Below, in pieces: positions 1 to 10,218 of a stretch of DNA of 64,000 nucleotides; the stretch's first letter is position 1, and each line of letters begins with the position of its first letter. Below the pieces are notes generated by a model. It was not told the DNA's origin, ran no database searches, and worked only from the letters and a program-made list of their open reading frames with translations. This stretch comes from Hydractinia symbiolongicarpus (taxonomy: Eukaryota; Cnidaria; Hydrozoa; Anthoathecata; Hydractiniidae). The stretch spans positions 16,966,001 through 17,030,000 of the forward strand of contig NC_079888.1 of NCBI RefSeq assembly GCF_029227915.1, written 5' to 3'. A program made the translations under genes and the position numbers.

Positions 1-12
1 TCACCGCTGATG

Positions 13-23
13 GGAGTCGAACC
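13..23 (-). promoter_or_regulatory. Pol III B box of copy 1 (representative)
   Basis: GGTTCGACTCC on the minus strand, tRNA positions 52-62, matches the B-box consensus GGTTCGANTCC. Several subfamilies change it: G52U, C56U, U55C and A58C copies are noted individually. Confidence 0.88.
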
Positions 24-57
24 CACAACCTTTGAATTAGAAGTCCAACGCGCTAGT

Positions 58-68
58 CCATTGCGCCA
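58..68 (-). promoter_or_regulatory. Pol III A box of copy 1 (representative)
   Basis: TGGCGCAATGG on the minus strand, tRNA positions 8-19, fits the eukaryotic A-box consensus TRGCNNARYGG. It is present at the same place in every unit, with losses noted under individual copies. TFIIIC binding is known for this element in general and is inferred here. Confidence 0.85.
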
Positions 69-75
69 CAGCGGC

Positions 76-505
76 ACGGTTACTGATATTTGATAGGCAT
101 TGGAGCAATTTAACCCAACAAAATGTTTGCACATCTAGTAATCATTCGTTAACAGGATGGATATGTTAAAAGTCGAGTGCAGCAAGCCAAAACAATATGT
201 AGAGTAAAAATCTAAATGCTTTGTCAATAATAGATTGATGACCTATTTGGCTTTGCTTTTTCTTTGATCAAGTGTTCTTGTGCAGAGAGAGTGGTTAGTA
301 GAAAGTAATTACTGCAAAAAATCTTTAGTGAATCAGCATATGGAATGCCTTAAATGACTACGGAAATTCCATTAAATTCTATTTTGTTCGGCGTTATTAA
401 TCTTGGCGTCCCAATAAATGAACTTGGTTTTGATTAAACACATTGAATTCAGGTTGTTTGCGCAGCACCTTTGTTGAATAGCATTGGTAAGAAACTAGCA
501 AAAAT
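76..505. other. Representative inter-tRNA spacer
   Basis: About 430 bp, AT-rich, no coding frame with an ATG of plausible length and no second RNA gene recognised. Read on the minus strand toward copy 1 it holds, in order: the T5 terminator of copy 2, a region around GTAGTCATTT, a T/A-rich stretch, a TGATCA palindrome, a GTTAAC-containing near-inverted repeat, and an AT-rich 5' flank. All other spacers are versions of this one, so they are not listed separately. Confidence 0.8.
500..504 (-). terminator. Pol III T5 terminator of copy 2 (representative)
   Basis: TTTTT on the minus strand begins two bases after the tRNA discriminator base. The same T5 follows most copies in the window. Runs of four or more T are the known Pol III stop signal. 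Confidence 0.9.
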
Positions 506-579
506 CAGCGCTGATGGGAGTCGAACCCACAACCTTTGAATTAGAAGTCCAACGCGCTAGTCCATTGCCCCACAGCGGC
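506..579 (-). tRNA. tRNA-Arg(UCU), copy 2, variant
   Basis: G71C leaves C2:C71 unpaired and C11G gives a G11:G24 clash in the D stem. Anticodon and B box intact, T5 present. Probably impaired. Confidence 0.85.
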
Positions 580-584
580 ACGGC

Positions 585-595
585 TATATAAATAT
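585..595 (-). promoter_or_regulatory. TATA-like 5' flank (representative of one subfamily)
   Basis: The minus strand reads ATATTTATATA just 5 bases before G1 of copy 2. About half of the units have this flank; the rest have an ATATCAATAACC-type flank. A role in Pol III initiation is only a guess, since it lies closer to the gene than a usual TATA box. Confidence 0.3.
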
Positions 596-1011
596 GATAG
601 GCATTGCAGCGATTTAACCCAAGAAAATGGTTACACATCTAGTAATCACTCAATAACATAATGGATATGTTAACAGTCGAGTGCAGTAAGCCAAAACAAC
701 ATTTTGAGTAAAAGTCTAAATGCTTTGTCAATATTTAATTGATGACCTATTTGGCTTTGTTTTTTTTTTGATCAAGTGTTCTTGTGCAGAGAGAGTGGTT
801 AGTAGAAAGTAATTGCTGCAAAAAAATCTCTTAGTGAATCAGCATATGAAATGCCTTAAATGACTACGGAAATTCCATTAAATTCTACTTTGTTCGGCGT
901 TATTAATCTTGGCGTCCCATTAAATGAACTTGGTTTTGATTAAACGCATTGAATTCGGTTTGTTTGCGCAGCACCTTTGTTAAATAGCATTGGTAAGAAA
1001 CTAGCAAAAAT

Positions 1012-1085
1012 CACGGCTGATGGGAGTCGAACCCACAACCTTTGAATTAGAAGTCCAACGCGCTAGTCCATTGCGCCACAGCGGC
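1012..1085 (-). tRNA. tRNA-Arg(UCU), copy 3, variant
   Basis: G70C breaks the C3:G70 pair; otherwise consensus. T5 present. Its 5' flank has an unusual A9 run at 1121-1129. Confidence 0.9.
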
Positions 1086-1517
1086 ACGGCTATATAAATA
1101 TGATAGGCATTGCAGCAATTAAAAAAAAAGAAAATGTTTGCACATCTAGTAATCATTCGTTAACAGGATGGATATGTTAACAGTCGAGTGCAGCAAGCCA
1201 AAACAATATGTAGAGAAAAAATCTAAATGCTTTGTCAATAATAGATTGATGACCTATTTGGCTTTGCTTTTCCTTTGATCAAGTGTTCTTGTGCAGAGAG
1301 AGTGGTTAGTAGAAAGTAATTGCTGCAAAAAAACCTTTTAGTGATCAGCATATGGAATGTCTTAAATGACTACGGAAACTCCATTAAGTTCTACTTTGTT
1401 CGGCGTTATTAATCTTGGCGTCCCATTAAATGAACTAGGTTTTGATTAAACGCATTGAATTCGGTTTGTTTTTGCAGCACCTTTGTTAAATAGCATTGGT
1501 AAGAAACTAGCAAAAAT

Positions 1518-1591
1518 CACCGCTGATGGGAGTCGAACACACAACCTTTGAATTAGAAGTCCAACGCGCTAGTTCATTGCGCCACAGCGGC
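1518..1591 (-). tRNA. tRNA-Arg(UCU), copy 4, G52U variant
   Basis: G52U breaks the T-stem pair with C62 and alters the first B-box base; G19A removes an invariant D-loop G. T5 present. Confidence 0.82.
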
Positions 1592-2026
1592 ACGTTTATT
1601 GACATTTGATAGGCATTGGAGCAATTTAACCCAAGAAAATGTTTGCACATCTAGTAATCATTTGTTAACATGATGAATATGTTAACAGTCGAGTGCAGTA
1701 AGCCAAAACAATATGTAGAGTAAGTATATAAATACTTTGTCAATATTAAATTGATGACCTATTTTGTTTTGCTTCTTCTTTGATCAAGTGCCCTTGCGCA
1801 GAGAGAGTAGCTACTAGAAAGTAATTACTGCAAATAAAAAAACTTCTAGTGAATCAGCATATGAAATGCCTTATATGACTACGGAAATTCCATTAATATC
1901 TACTTTGTTCAGCGTTAATAATCTTGGCGTCCCATTAAATGAATTTGGTTTTGATTAAACACATTGAATACGGTTTGTTTGTGCAGCACCTTTGTTAAAT
2001 AGCATTGGTAAGAAACTAGCAAAAAT

Positions 2027-2100
2027 CACCGCTGATGGGAGTCGAACACACAACCTTTGAATTAGAAGTCCAACGCGCTAGTCCATTGCGCCACAGCGGC
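2027..2100 (-). tRNA. tRNA-Arg(UCU), copy 5, G52U variant
   Basis: Single change G52U (U52:C62, first B-box base). T5 present. Confidence 0.88.
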
Positions 2101-2536
2101 ACGGTTATTGACATTTGAAAGGCATTGGAGCAATTTAACCCAAGAAAATGTTTGCACATCTAGTAATCATTTGTTAACATGATGAATATGTTAACAGTCG
2201 AGTGCAGTAAGCCAAAACAATATGTAGAGTAAATATCTAAATACTTTGTCAATATTAAATTGATGACCTATTTTGTTTTGCTTTTTCTTTGATCAAGTGC
2301 CCTTGTGCAGAGAGAGTAGCTGCTAGAAAGTAATTACTGCAAATGAAAAAAACTTCTAGTGAATCAGCATATGGAATGCCTTAAGTGACTACGGAAATTC
2401 CATTAAATTCTACTTTGTTCTGCGTTATTAATCTTGGCGTCCCAGTAAATGGACTTGGTTTTGATTAAACACATTGAATACGGTTTGTTTGCGCAGCACC
2501 TTTGTTAAATAGCATTGGTAAGAAATTAGCAAAAAT

Positions 2537-2610
2537 CACCGCTATTGGATGTCGAACCCACAACCTTTGAATTAGAAGTCCAACGCGCTAGTCCATTGCG
2601 CCACAGCGGC
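2537..2610 (-). tRNA. tRNA-Arg(UCU), copy 6, clustered variant
   Basis: Four changes in seven bases at the T arm and acceptor: U60A, C61U, U65A, C66U. U65A breaks G49 pairing, the others leave wobbles. T5 present. Confidence 0.8.
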
Positions 2611-2682
2611 ACGGTTATTGATATTTGATAGGCATTGGAGCAATTTAACCCAAGAAAATGTTTGCACATCTAGTAATCATTC

Positions 2683-2705
2683 GTTAACATGATGAATATG
2701 TTAAC
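2683..2705. repeat. 23-bp inverted repeat in spacer (representative)
   Basis: Perfect 8-bp arms GTTAACAT and ATGTTAAC flank a 7-bp centre. It starts 73 bp upstream of the 5' end of the tRNA and recurs at the same place in many units. Other units carry a GGTAACAT or GTTAACAG left arm that breaks the symmetry. Confidence 0.75.
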
Positions 2706-2867
2706 AGTCGAGTGCAGTAAGCCAAAACAATATGTAGAGTAAATATCTAAATACTTTGTCAATATTAAATTGATGACACATTTTGTTTTGCTTTTTCTTT
2801 GATCAAGTGTTCTTGTGCAGAGAGAGTGGTTAGTAGAAAGTAATTGCTGCAAAAAAATCTTTTAGTG

Positions 2868-3041
2868 AATCAGCATATCAAATGCCTTACATGACTACGG
2901 ATGTTCCAATAATTTCTATTATGTTCTGCGTTATTACTCTTGGCTTCCCATTGTATGAATTTGGTTTGGATTTAACGCATTGAACACGTTTGTTTGCTAA
3001 GCATCTCTGTGCAATAGCAAGGGTAAAAATCTAGCATAAAT
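2868..3041. repeat. Divergent 3'-flank subfamily (first of 16)
   Basis: This half spacer differs at many sites from the common type: minus strand reads GGAAGCCAAGAGTAATAACG where the common type has GGGACGCCAAGATTAATAAC, and it ends in ATTTATGCTAG instead of ATTTTTGCTAG after the tRNA. The same type precedes (on +) the tRNAs at 6598, 12175, 14206, 18264, 20295, 24356, 26387, 28414, 30441, 42120, 43637, 45157, 47695, 57344 and 61923. Confidence 0.85.
3025..3029 (-). terminator. Displaced T5 terminator of copy 7 (representative)
   Basis: The usual T5 next to the tRNA is broken to TTTAT; the first T5 on the minus strand is here, 12 bases past the discriminator. The same arrangement is present in 16 units. 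Confidence 0.75.
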
Positions 3042-3115
3042 CACCGCTGATGGGAGTCGAACCCACAACCTTTGAATTAGAAGTCCAACGCGCTAGTCCA
3101 TTGCGCCACAGCGGC
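3042..3115 (-). tRNA. tRNA-Arg(UCU), copy 7, consensus
   Basis: Exact consensus body. The proximal terminator is TTTAT; a T5 follows 12 nt downstream, so the 3' trailer should be longer. Confidence 0.93.
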
Positions 3116-3547
3116 ACGGTTACTGATATTTGATAGGCATTGGAACAATTTAACCCAACAAAATATTTGCACATCTAGTAATCATTCGTTAACAGGATGG
3201 ATATGCTAACAGTCGAGTGCAGCAAGCCAAAGCAATATGTAGAGTAAAAATCTAAATGCTTTGTCAATAATAGATTGATGACCTATTTGGCTTTGCTTTT
3301 TCTTTGATCAAGTGTTCTTGTGCAGAGAGAGTGGTTAGTAGAAAGTAATTGCTGCAAAAAAATCTTTTAGTGAATCAGCATATGGAATGCCTTAAATGAC
3401 TACGGAAATTCCATTAAATTCTACTTTGTTCGGCGTTATTAATCTTGGCGTCCCATTAAATGAACTTGGTTTTGATTAAACACATTGAATTCGGTTTGTT
3501 TGCGCAGCACCTTTGTTAAATAGCATTGGTAAGAAACTAGCAAAAAT

Positions 3548-3621
3548 AACCGCTGATGGGAGTCGAACCCACAACCTTTGAATTAGAAGTCCAACGCGCT
3601 AGTCCATTGCGCCACAGCGGC
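3548..3621 (-). tRNA. tRNA-Arg(UCU), copy 8, G73U
   Basis: Discriminator base changed from G to U; body otherwise consensus. T5 present. The discriminator can matter for arginyl-tRNA synthetase in some species. Confidence 0.9.
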
Positions 3622-4053
3622 ACGGCTATATAAACATGATAGGCATTGCAGCGATTTAACCCAAGAAAATGGTTACACATCTAGTAATCATTCGGTAACA
3701 TGATGGATATGTTAACAGTCGAGTGCAGTAAGCCAAAACAACATGTTGAGTAAGAGTCTAAATGCTTTGTCAATATTTAATTGATGACCTATTTGGCTTC
3801 CCTTTTTCTTTGATCAAGTGTTCTTGTGCAGAGAGATTGGTTAGTAGAAAGTAATTGCTGCAAAAAAATCTTTTTGTGAATCAGCATATGGAATGCCTTA
3901 AATGACTACGGAAATTCCATTAAATTCTACTTTGTTCGGCGTTATTAATCTTGGCGTCCCATTAAATGAACTTGGTTTTGATTAAACTCATTGAATTCGG
4001 TTTGTTTGCGCAGCACCTTTGTTAAATAGCATTGGTAAGAAACTAGCAAAAAT

Positions 4054-4127
4054 CACCGCTGATTGGAGTCAAACACACAACCTTTGAATTAGAAGTCCAA
4101 CGCGCTAGTCCATTGCGCCACAGCGGC
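4054..4127 (-). tRNA. tRNA-Arg(UCU), copy 9, T-arm variant
   Basis: C63A, C56U and G52U: two T-stem pairs lost and two B-box bases changed. T5 present. Probably poorly transcribed. Confidence 0.75.
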
Positions 4128-4563
4128 ACGGTTACTGACATTTGATAGGCATTGGAGCAATTTAACCCAAGAAAATGTTTGCACATCTAGTAATCATTTG
4201 TTAACATGATGAATATGTTAACAGTCGAGTGCAGTAAGCCAAAACAATATGTAGAGTAAATATCTAAATACTTTGTCAATATTAAATTGATGACCTATTT
4301 TGTTTTGCTTCTTCTTTGATCAAGTGCCCTTGCGCAGAGAGAGTAGCCACTAGAAAGTAATTACTGCAAATAAGAAAAACTTCTAGTGAATCAGCATATG
4401 AAATGCCTTATATGACTACGGAAATTCCATTAATATCTACTTTGTTCAGCGTTAATAATCTTGGCGTCCCATTAAATGAATTTGGTTTTGATTAAACACA
4501 TTGAATACTGTTTGTTTGCGCAGCACCTTTGTTAAATAGCATTGGTAAGAAACTAGCAAAAAT

Positions 4564-4637
4564 CACCGCTGATGGGAGTCGAACACACAACCTTTGAATT
4601 AGAAGTCCAACGCGCTAGTCCATTGCGCCACAGCGGC
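4564..4637 (-). tRNA. tRNA-Arg(UCU), copy 10, G52U variant
   Basis: Single change G52U. T5 present. Second half of a 2-unit block repeated 1020 bp downstream. Confidence 0.88.
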
Positions 4638-5073
4638 ACGGTTATTGACATTTGATAGGCATTGGAGCAATTTAACCCAAGAAAATGTTTGCACATCTAG
4701 TAATCATTTGTTAACATGATGAATATGTTAACAGTCGAGTGCAGTAAGCCAAAACAATATGTAGAGTAAATATCTAAATACTTTGTCAATATTAAATGGA
4801 TGACCTATTTTGTTTTGCTTTTTCTTTGATCAAGTGCCCTTGTGCAGAGAGAGTAGCTGCTAGAAAGTAATTACTGCAAATGAAAAAAACTTCTAGTGAA
4901 TCAGCATATGGATTGCCTTAAGTGACTACGGAAATTCCATTAAATTCTACTTTGTTCTGCGTTATTAATCTTGGCGTCCCAGTAAATGGACTTGGTTTTG
5001 ATTAAACACATTGAATACGGTTTGTTTGCGCAGCACCTTTGTTAAATAGCATTGGTAAGAAATTAGCAAAAAT

Positions 5074-5147
5074 CACCGCTGATGGGAGTCAAACCCACAA
5101 CCTTTGAATTAGAAGTCCAACGCGCTAGTCCATTGCGCCACAGCGGC
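5074..5147 (-). tRNA. tRNA-Arg(UCU), copy 11, C56U
   Basis: C56U changes the central C of the B box (GGTTTGA); the rest is consensus. T5 present. Confidence 0.87.
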
Positions 5148-5583
5148 ACGGTTATTGATATTTGATAGGCATTGAAGCAATTTAACCCAAGAAAATGTTT
5201 GCACATCTAGTAATCATTTGTTAACATGATGAATATGTTAACAGTCGAGTGCAGTAAGCCAAAACAATATGTAGAGTAAATATCTAAATACTTTGTCAAT
5301 ATTAAATTGATGACCTATTTTGTTTTGCTTCTTCTTTGATCAAGTGCCCTTGCGCAGAGAGAGTACCTACTAGAAAGTAATTACTGCAAATAAGAAAAAC
5401 TTCTAGTCAATCAGCATATGAAATGCATTATATGACTACGGAAATTCCATTAATATCTACTTTGTTCAGCGTTAATAATCTTGGCGTCCCATTAAATGAA
5501 TTTGGTTTTGATTAATCACATTGAATACGGTTTGTTTGCGCAGCACCTTTGTTAAATAGCATTGGTAAGAAACTAGCAAAAAT

Positions 5584-5657
5584 CACCGCTGATGGGAGTC
5601 GAACACACAACCTTTGAATTAGAAGTCCAACGCGCTAGTCCATTGCGCCACAGCGGC
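5584..5657 (-). tRNA. tRNA-Arg(UCU), copy 12, G52U variant
   Basis: Single change G52U. T5 present. Confidence 0.88.
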
Positions 5658-6093
5658 ACGGTTATTGACATTTGATAGGCATTGGAGCAATTTAACCCAA
5701 GAAAATGTTTGCACATCTAGTAATCATTTGTTAACATGATGAATATGTTAACAGTCGAGTGCAGTAAGCCAAAACAATATGTAGAGTACATATCTGAATA
5801 CTTTGTCAATATTAAATTGATGACCTATTTTGTTTTGCTTTTTCTTTGATCAAGTGCCCTTGTGCAGAGAGAGTAGCTGCTAGAAAGTAATTACTGCAAA
5901 TGAAAAAAACTTCTAGTGAATCAGCATATGGAATGCCTTAAGTGACTACGGAAATTCCATTAAATTCTACTTTGTTCTGCGTTATTAATCTTGGCGTCCC
6001 AGTAAATGGACTTGGTTTTGATTAAACACATTGAATACGGTTTGTTTGCGCAGCACCTTTGTTAAATAGCATTGGTAAGAAATTAGCAAAAAT

Positions 6094-6167
6094 CACCGCT
6101 GATGGGAGTCGAACCCACAACCTTTGAATTAGAAGTCCAACGCGCTAGTCCATTGCGCCACAGCGGC
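6094..6167 (-). tRNA. tRNA-Arg(UCU), copy 13, consensus
   Basis: Exact consensus with T5 terminator; a good candidate for a working gene. Confidence 0.95.
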
Positions 6168-6597
6168 ACGGTTATTGATATTTGATAGGCATTGGAGCAA
6201 TTTAACCCAAGAAAATGTTTGCACATCTAGTAATCATTCGTTAACATGATGAATATGTTAACAGTCGAGTGCAGTAAGCCAAAACAATATGTAGAGTAAA
6301 TATCTAAATACTTTGTCAATATTAAATTGATGACACATTTTGTTTTGCTTTTTTTTGATCAAGTGTTCTTGTGCAGAGAGAGTGGTTAGTAGAAAGTAAT
6401 TGCTGCAAAAAAATCTTTTAGTGAATCAGCATATCAAATGCCTTACATGACTACGGATGTTCCAATAATTTCTATTATGTTCTGCGTTATTACTCTTGGC
6501 TTCCCATTGTATGAATTTGGTTTGGATTTAACGCATTGAACACGTTTGTTTGCTAAGCATCTCTGTGCAATAGCAAGGGTAAAAATCTAGCATAAAT

Positions 6598-6671
6598 CAC
6601 CGCTGATGGGAGTCGAACCCACAACCTTTGAATTAGAAGTCCAACGCGCTAGTCCATTGCGCCACAGCGGC
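6598..6671 (-). tRNA. tRNA-Arg(UCU), copy 14, consensus
   Basis: Exact consensus body with the TTTAT proximal site and displaced T5. Confidence 0.93.
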
Positions 6672-7102
6672 ACGGCTATATAAACATGATAGGCATTGCA
6701 GCGATTTAACCCAAGAAAATGGTTACACATCTAGTAATCATTCGGTAACATGATGGATATGTTAACAGTCGAGTGCAGTAAGCCAAAACAATATGTAGAG
6801 TAAATATCTAAATACTTTTTCAATATTAAATTGATGACACATTTTGTTTTGCTTTTTTTTGATCAAGTGTTCTTGTGCAGAGAGAGTGGTTAGTAGAAAG
6901 TAATTGCTGCAAAAAAATCTTTTAGTGAATCAGCATATCAAATGCCTTACATGACTACGGATGTTCCAATAATTTCTATTTTGTTCGGCGTTATTAATCT
7001 TGGCATCCCATTAAATGAACTTGGTTTTGATTAACCACATTGAATTCGGTTTGTTTGCGCAGCACCTTTGTTAAATAGCATTGGTAAGAAACTAGCAAAA
7101 AT

Positions 7103-7176
7103 CACCGCTGATGGGAGTCGAACCCACAACCTTTGAATTAGAAGTCCAACGCGCTAGTCCATTGCGCCACAGCGGC
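7103..7176 (-). tRNA. tRNA-Arg(UCU), copy 15, consensus
   Basis: Exact consensus with T5. The spacer beyond its 3' end is a chimera of two subfamilies (see findings, about 6930-7000). Confidence 0.95.
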
Positions 7177-7607
7177 ACGGCTATATAAACATGATAGGCA
7201 TTGCAGCGATTTAACCCAAGAAAATGGTTACACATCTAGTAATCATTCGGTAACATGATGGATATGTTAACAGTCGAGTGCAGTAAGCCAAAACAACATG
7301 TTGAGTAAGAGTCTAAATGCTTTGTCAATATTTAATTGATGACCTATTTGGCTTCGCTTTTTCTTTGATCAAGTGTTCTTGTGCAGAGAGATTGGTTAGT
7401 AGAAAGTAATTGCTGCAAAAAAACCTTTTGGGAATCAGCATATGGAATGCCTTAAATGACTACGGAAATTCCATTAAATTCTACTTTGTTCGGCGTTATT
7501 AATCTTGGCGTCCCATTAAATGAACTTGGTTTTGATTAAACACATTGAATTCGGTTTGTTTGCGCAGCACCTTTGTTAAATAGCATTGGTAAGAAACTAG
7601 CAAAATT

Positions 7608-7681
7608 CACCGCTGATGGGAGTCGAACCCACAACCTTTGAATTAGAAGTCCAACGCGCTAGTCCATTGCGCCACAGCGGC
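7608..7681 (-). tRNA. tRNA-Arg(UCU), copy 16, consensus
   Basis: Exact consensus body. Terminator is AATTTT (four T, shifted by one) instead of ATTTTT. Confidence 0.94.
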
Positions 7682-8113
7682 ACGGCTATATAAACATGAT
7701 AGGAATTGCAGCGATTTAACCCAAGAAAATGGTTACACATCTAGTAATCATTCGGTAACATGATGGATATGTTAACAGTCGAGTGCAGTAAGCCAAAACA
7801 ACATGTTGAGTAAGAGTCTAAAAGTTTTGTCAATATTTAATTGATGACCTATTTGGCTTCGCTTTTTCTTTGATCAAGTGTTCTTGTGCAGAGAGATTGG
7901 TTAGTAGAAAGTAATTGCTGCAAAAAAATCTTTTTGTGAATCAGCATATGGAATGCCTTAAATGACTACGGAAATTCCATTAAATTCTACTTTGTTCGGC
8001 GTTATTAATCTTGGCGTCCCATTAAATGAACTTGGTTTTGATTAAACACATTGAATTCGGTTTGTTTGCGCAGCACCTTTGTTAAATAGCATTGGTAAGA
8101 AACTAGCAAAAAT

Positions 8114-8187
8114 CACCGCTGATTGGAGTCGAACACACAACCTTTGAATTAGAAGTCCAACGCGCTAGTCCATTGCGCCACAGCGGC
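8114..8187 (-). tRNA. tRNA-Arg(UCU), copy 17, T-stem variant
   Basis: C63A and G52U break two adjacent T-stem pairs. T5 present. Confidence 0.8.
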
Positions 8188-8623
8188 ACGGTTACTGACA
8201 TTTGATAGGCATTGGAGCAATTTAACCCAAGAAAATGTTTGCACATCTAGTAATCATTTGTTAACATGATGAATATGTTAACAGTCGAGTGCAGTAAGCC
8301 AAAACAATATGTAGAGTAAATATCTAAATACTTTGTCAATATTAAATTGATGACCTATTTTGTTTTGCTTCTTCTTTGATCAAGTGCCCTTGCGCAGAGA
8401 GAGTAGCTACTAGAAAGTAATTACTGCAAATAAGAAAAACTTCTAGTCAATCAGCATATGAAATGCCTTATATGACTACGGAAATTCCATTAATATCTAC
8501 TTTGTTCAGCGTTAATAATCTTGGCGTCCCATTAAATGAATTTGGTTTTGATTAAACACATTGAATACGGTTTGTTTGCGCAGCACCTTTGTTAAATAGC
8601 ATTGGTAAGAAACTAGCAAAAAT

Positions 8624-8697
8624 CACCGCTGATGGGAGTCGAACACACAACCTTTGAATTAGAAGTCCAACGCGTTAGTCCATTGCGTCACAGCGGC
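8624..8697 (-). tRNA. tRNA-Arg(UCU), copy 18, variant
   Basis: G52U in the B box, plus G22A and G10A which break both ends of the D stem (C13:A22, A10:C25). T5 present. Confidence 0.75.
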
Positions 8698-9133
8698 ACG
8701 GTTATTGACATTTGATAGGCATTGGAGCAATTTAACCCAAGAAAATGTTTGCACATCTAGTAATCATTTGTTAACATGATGAATATGTTAACAGTCGAGT
8801 GCAGTAAGCCAAAACAATATGTAGAGTAAATATCTAAATACTTTGTCAATATTAAATTGATGACCTATTTTGTTTTGCTTTTTCTTTGATCAAGTGCCCT
8901 TGTGCAGAGAGAGTAGCTGCTAGAAAGTAATTACTGCAAATGAAAAAAACTTCTAGTGAATCAGCATATGGAATGCCTTAAGTGACTACGGAAATTCCAT
9001 TAAATTCTACTTTGTTCTGCGTTATTAATCTTGGCGTCCCAGTAAATGGACTTGGTTTTGATTAAACACATTGAATACGGTTTGTTTGCGCAGCACCTTT
9101 GTTAAATAGCATTGGTAAGAAATTAGCAAAAAT

Positions 9134-9207
9134 CACCGCTGATGGGAGTCGAACCCACAACCTTTGAATTAGAAGTCCAACGCGCTAGTCCATTGCGCCA
9201 CAGCGGC
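9134..9207 (-). tRNA. tRNA-Arg(UCU), copy 19, consensus
   Basis: Exact consensus with T5. The 5' flank has CTGTGCC in place of CCGTGCC. Confidence 0.95.
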
Positions 9208-9638
9208 ACAGTTATTGATATTTGATAGGCATTGGAGCAATTTAACCCAAGAAAATGTTTTCACATCTAGTAATCATTCGTTAACATGATGAATATGTTA
9301 ACAGTCGAGTGCAGTAAGCCAAAACAATATGTAGAGTAAATATCTAAATACTTTGTCAATATTAAATTGATGACACATTTTGTTTTGCTTTTTCTTTGAT
9401 CAAGTGTTCTTGTGCAGAGAGATTGGTTAGTAGAAAGTAATTGCTGCAAAAAAACCTTTTGGGAATCAGCATATGGAATGCCTTAAATGACTACGGAAAT
9501 TCCATTAAATTCTACTTTGTTCGGCGTTATTAATCTTGGCGTCCCATTAAATGAACCTGGTTTTGATTAAACACATTGAATTCGGTTTGTTTGCGCAGCA
9601 CCTTTGTTAAATAGCATTGGTAAGAAACTAGCAAAAAT

Positions 9639-9712
9639 CACCGCTGATGGGAGTCGAACCCACAACCTTTGAATTAGAGGTCCAACGCGCTAGTCCATTG
9701 CGCCACAGCGGC
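9639..9712 (-). tRNA. tRNA-Arg(UCU), copy 20, U33C
   Basis: U33, nearly invariant before the anticodon, is C here; otherwise consensus. T5 present. Confidence 0.88.
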
Positions 9713-10144
9713 ACGGCTATATAAACATGATAGGCATTGCAGCGATTTAACCCAAGAAAATGGTTACACATCTAGTAATCATTCGGTAACATGATGGATA
9801 TGTTAACAGTCGAGTGCAGTAAGCCAAAACAACATGTTGAGTAAGAGTCTAAAAGCTTTGTCAATATTTAATTGATGACCTATTTGGCTTCGCTTTTTCT
9901 TTGATCAAGTGTTCTTGTGCAGAGAGATTGGTTAGTAGAAAGTAATTGCTGCAAAAAAATCTTTTTGTGAATCAGCATATGGAATGCCTTAAATGACTAC
10001 GGAAATTCCATTAAATTCTACTTTGTTCGGCGTTATTAATCTTGGCGTCCCATTAAATGAACTTGGTTTTGATTAAACACATTGAATTCGGTTTGTTTGC
10101 GCAGCACCTTTGTTAAATAGCATTGGTAAGAAACTAGCAAAAAT

Positions 10145-10218
10145 CACCGCTGATTGGAGTCGAACACACAACCTTTGAATTAGAAGTCCAACGCGCTAGT
10201 CCATTGCGCCACAGCGGC
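10145..10218 (-). tRNA. tRNA-Arg(UCU), copy 21, T-stem variant
   Basis: C63A and G52U, as in the copy 2031 bp upstream. T5 present. Confidence 0.8.

Larger units (their letters stand above)
2..75 (-). tRNA. tRNA-Arg(UCU), copy 1, consensus
   Basis: Reference copy. It folds as a full cloverleaf of 74 nt: 7-bp acceptor stem (G1:U72 wobble, G73 discriminator), 4-bp D stem GCGC/GCGC with a 9-nt loop AAUGGACUA, 5-bp anticodon stem, loop CUUCUAA with anticodon UCU, 5-nt variable loop, and 5-bp T stem with loop UUCGACU. It decodes arginine AGA codons in the cytosol. No intron and no encoded CCA. The A box (TGGCGCAATGG) and B box (GGTTCGACTCC) are intact. The 3' flank with its terminator lies outside the window. 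Confidence 0.96.

Noticed and set aside
76-505. A second small RNA gene (5S, U6, snoRNA) in the spacer
   Set aside because: No 5S internal control region, U6-like conserved core or box C/D or H/ACA pair recognised. A covariance-model search would settle it.
1121-1129. A9 run in one 5' flank as a retroposition scar
   Set aside because: It replaces a few bases of the normal flank in place and related A-rich variants exist in other units; it looks like slippage or local mutation.
2670-2852. Repeated 60-codon minus-strand frame (QQLLSTN... type) present in many units
   Set aside because: It starts at TTG, lies in the spacer, and is open only in some subfamilies; it recurs because the unit recurs. 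No sign of coding constraint.
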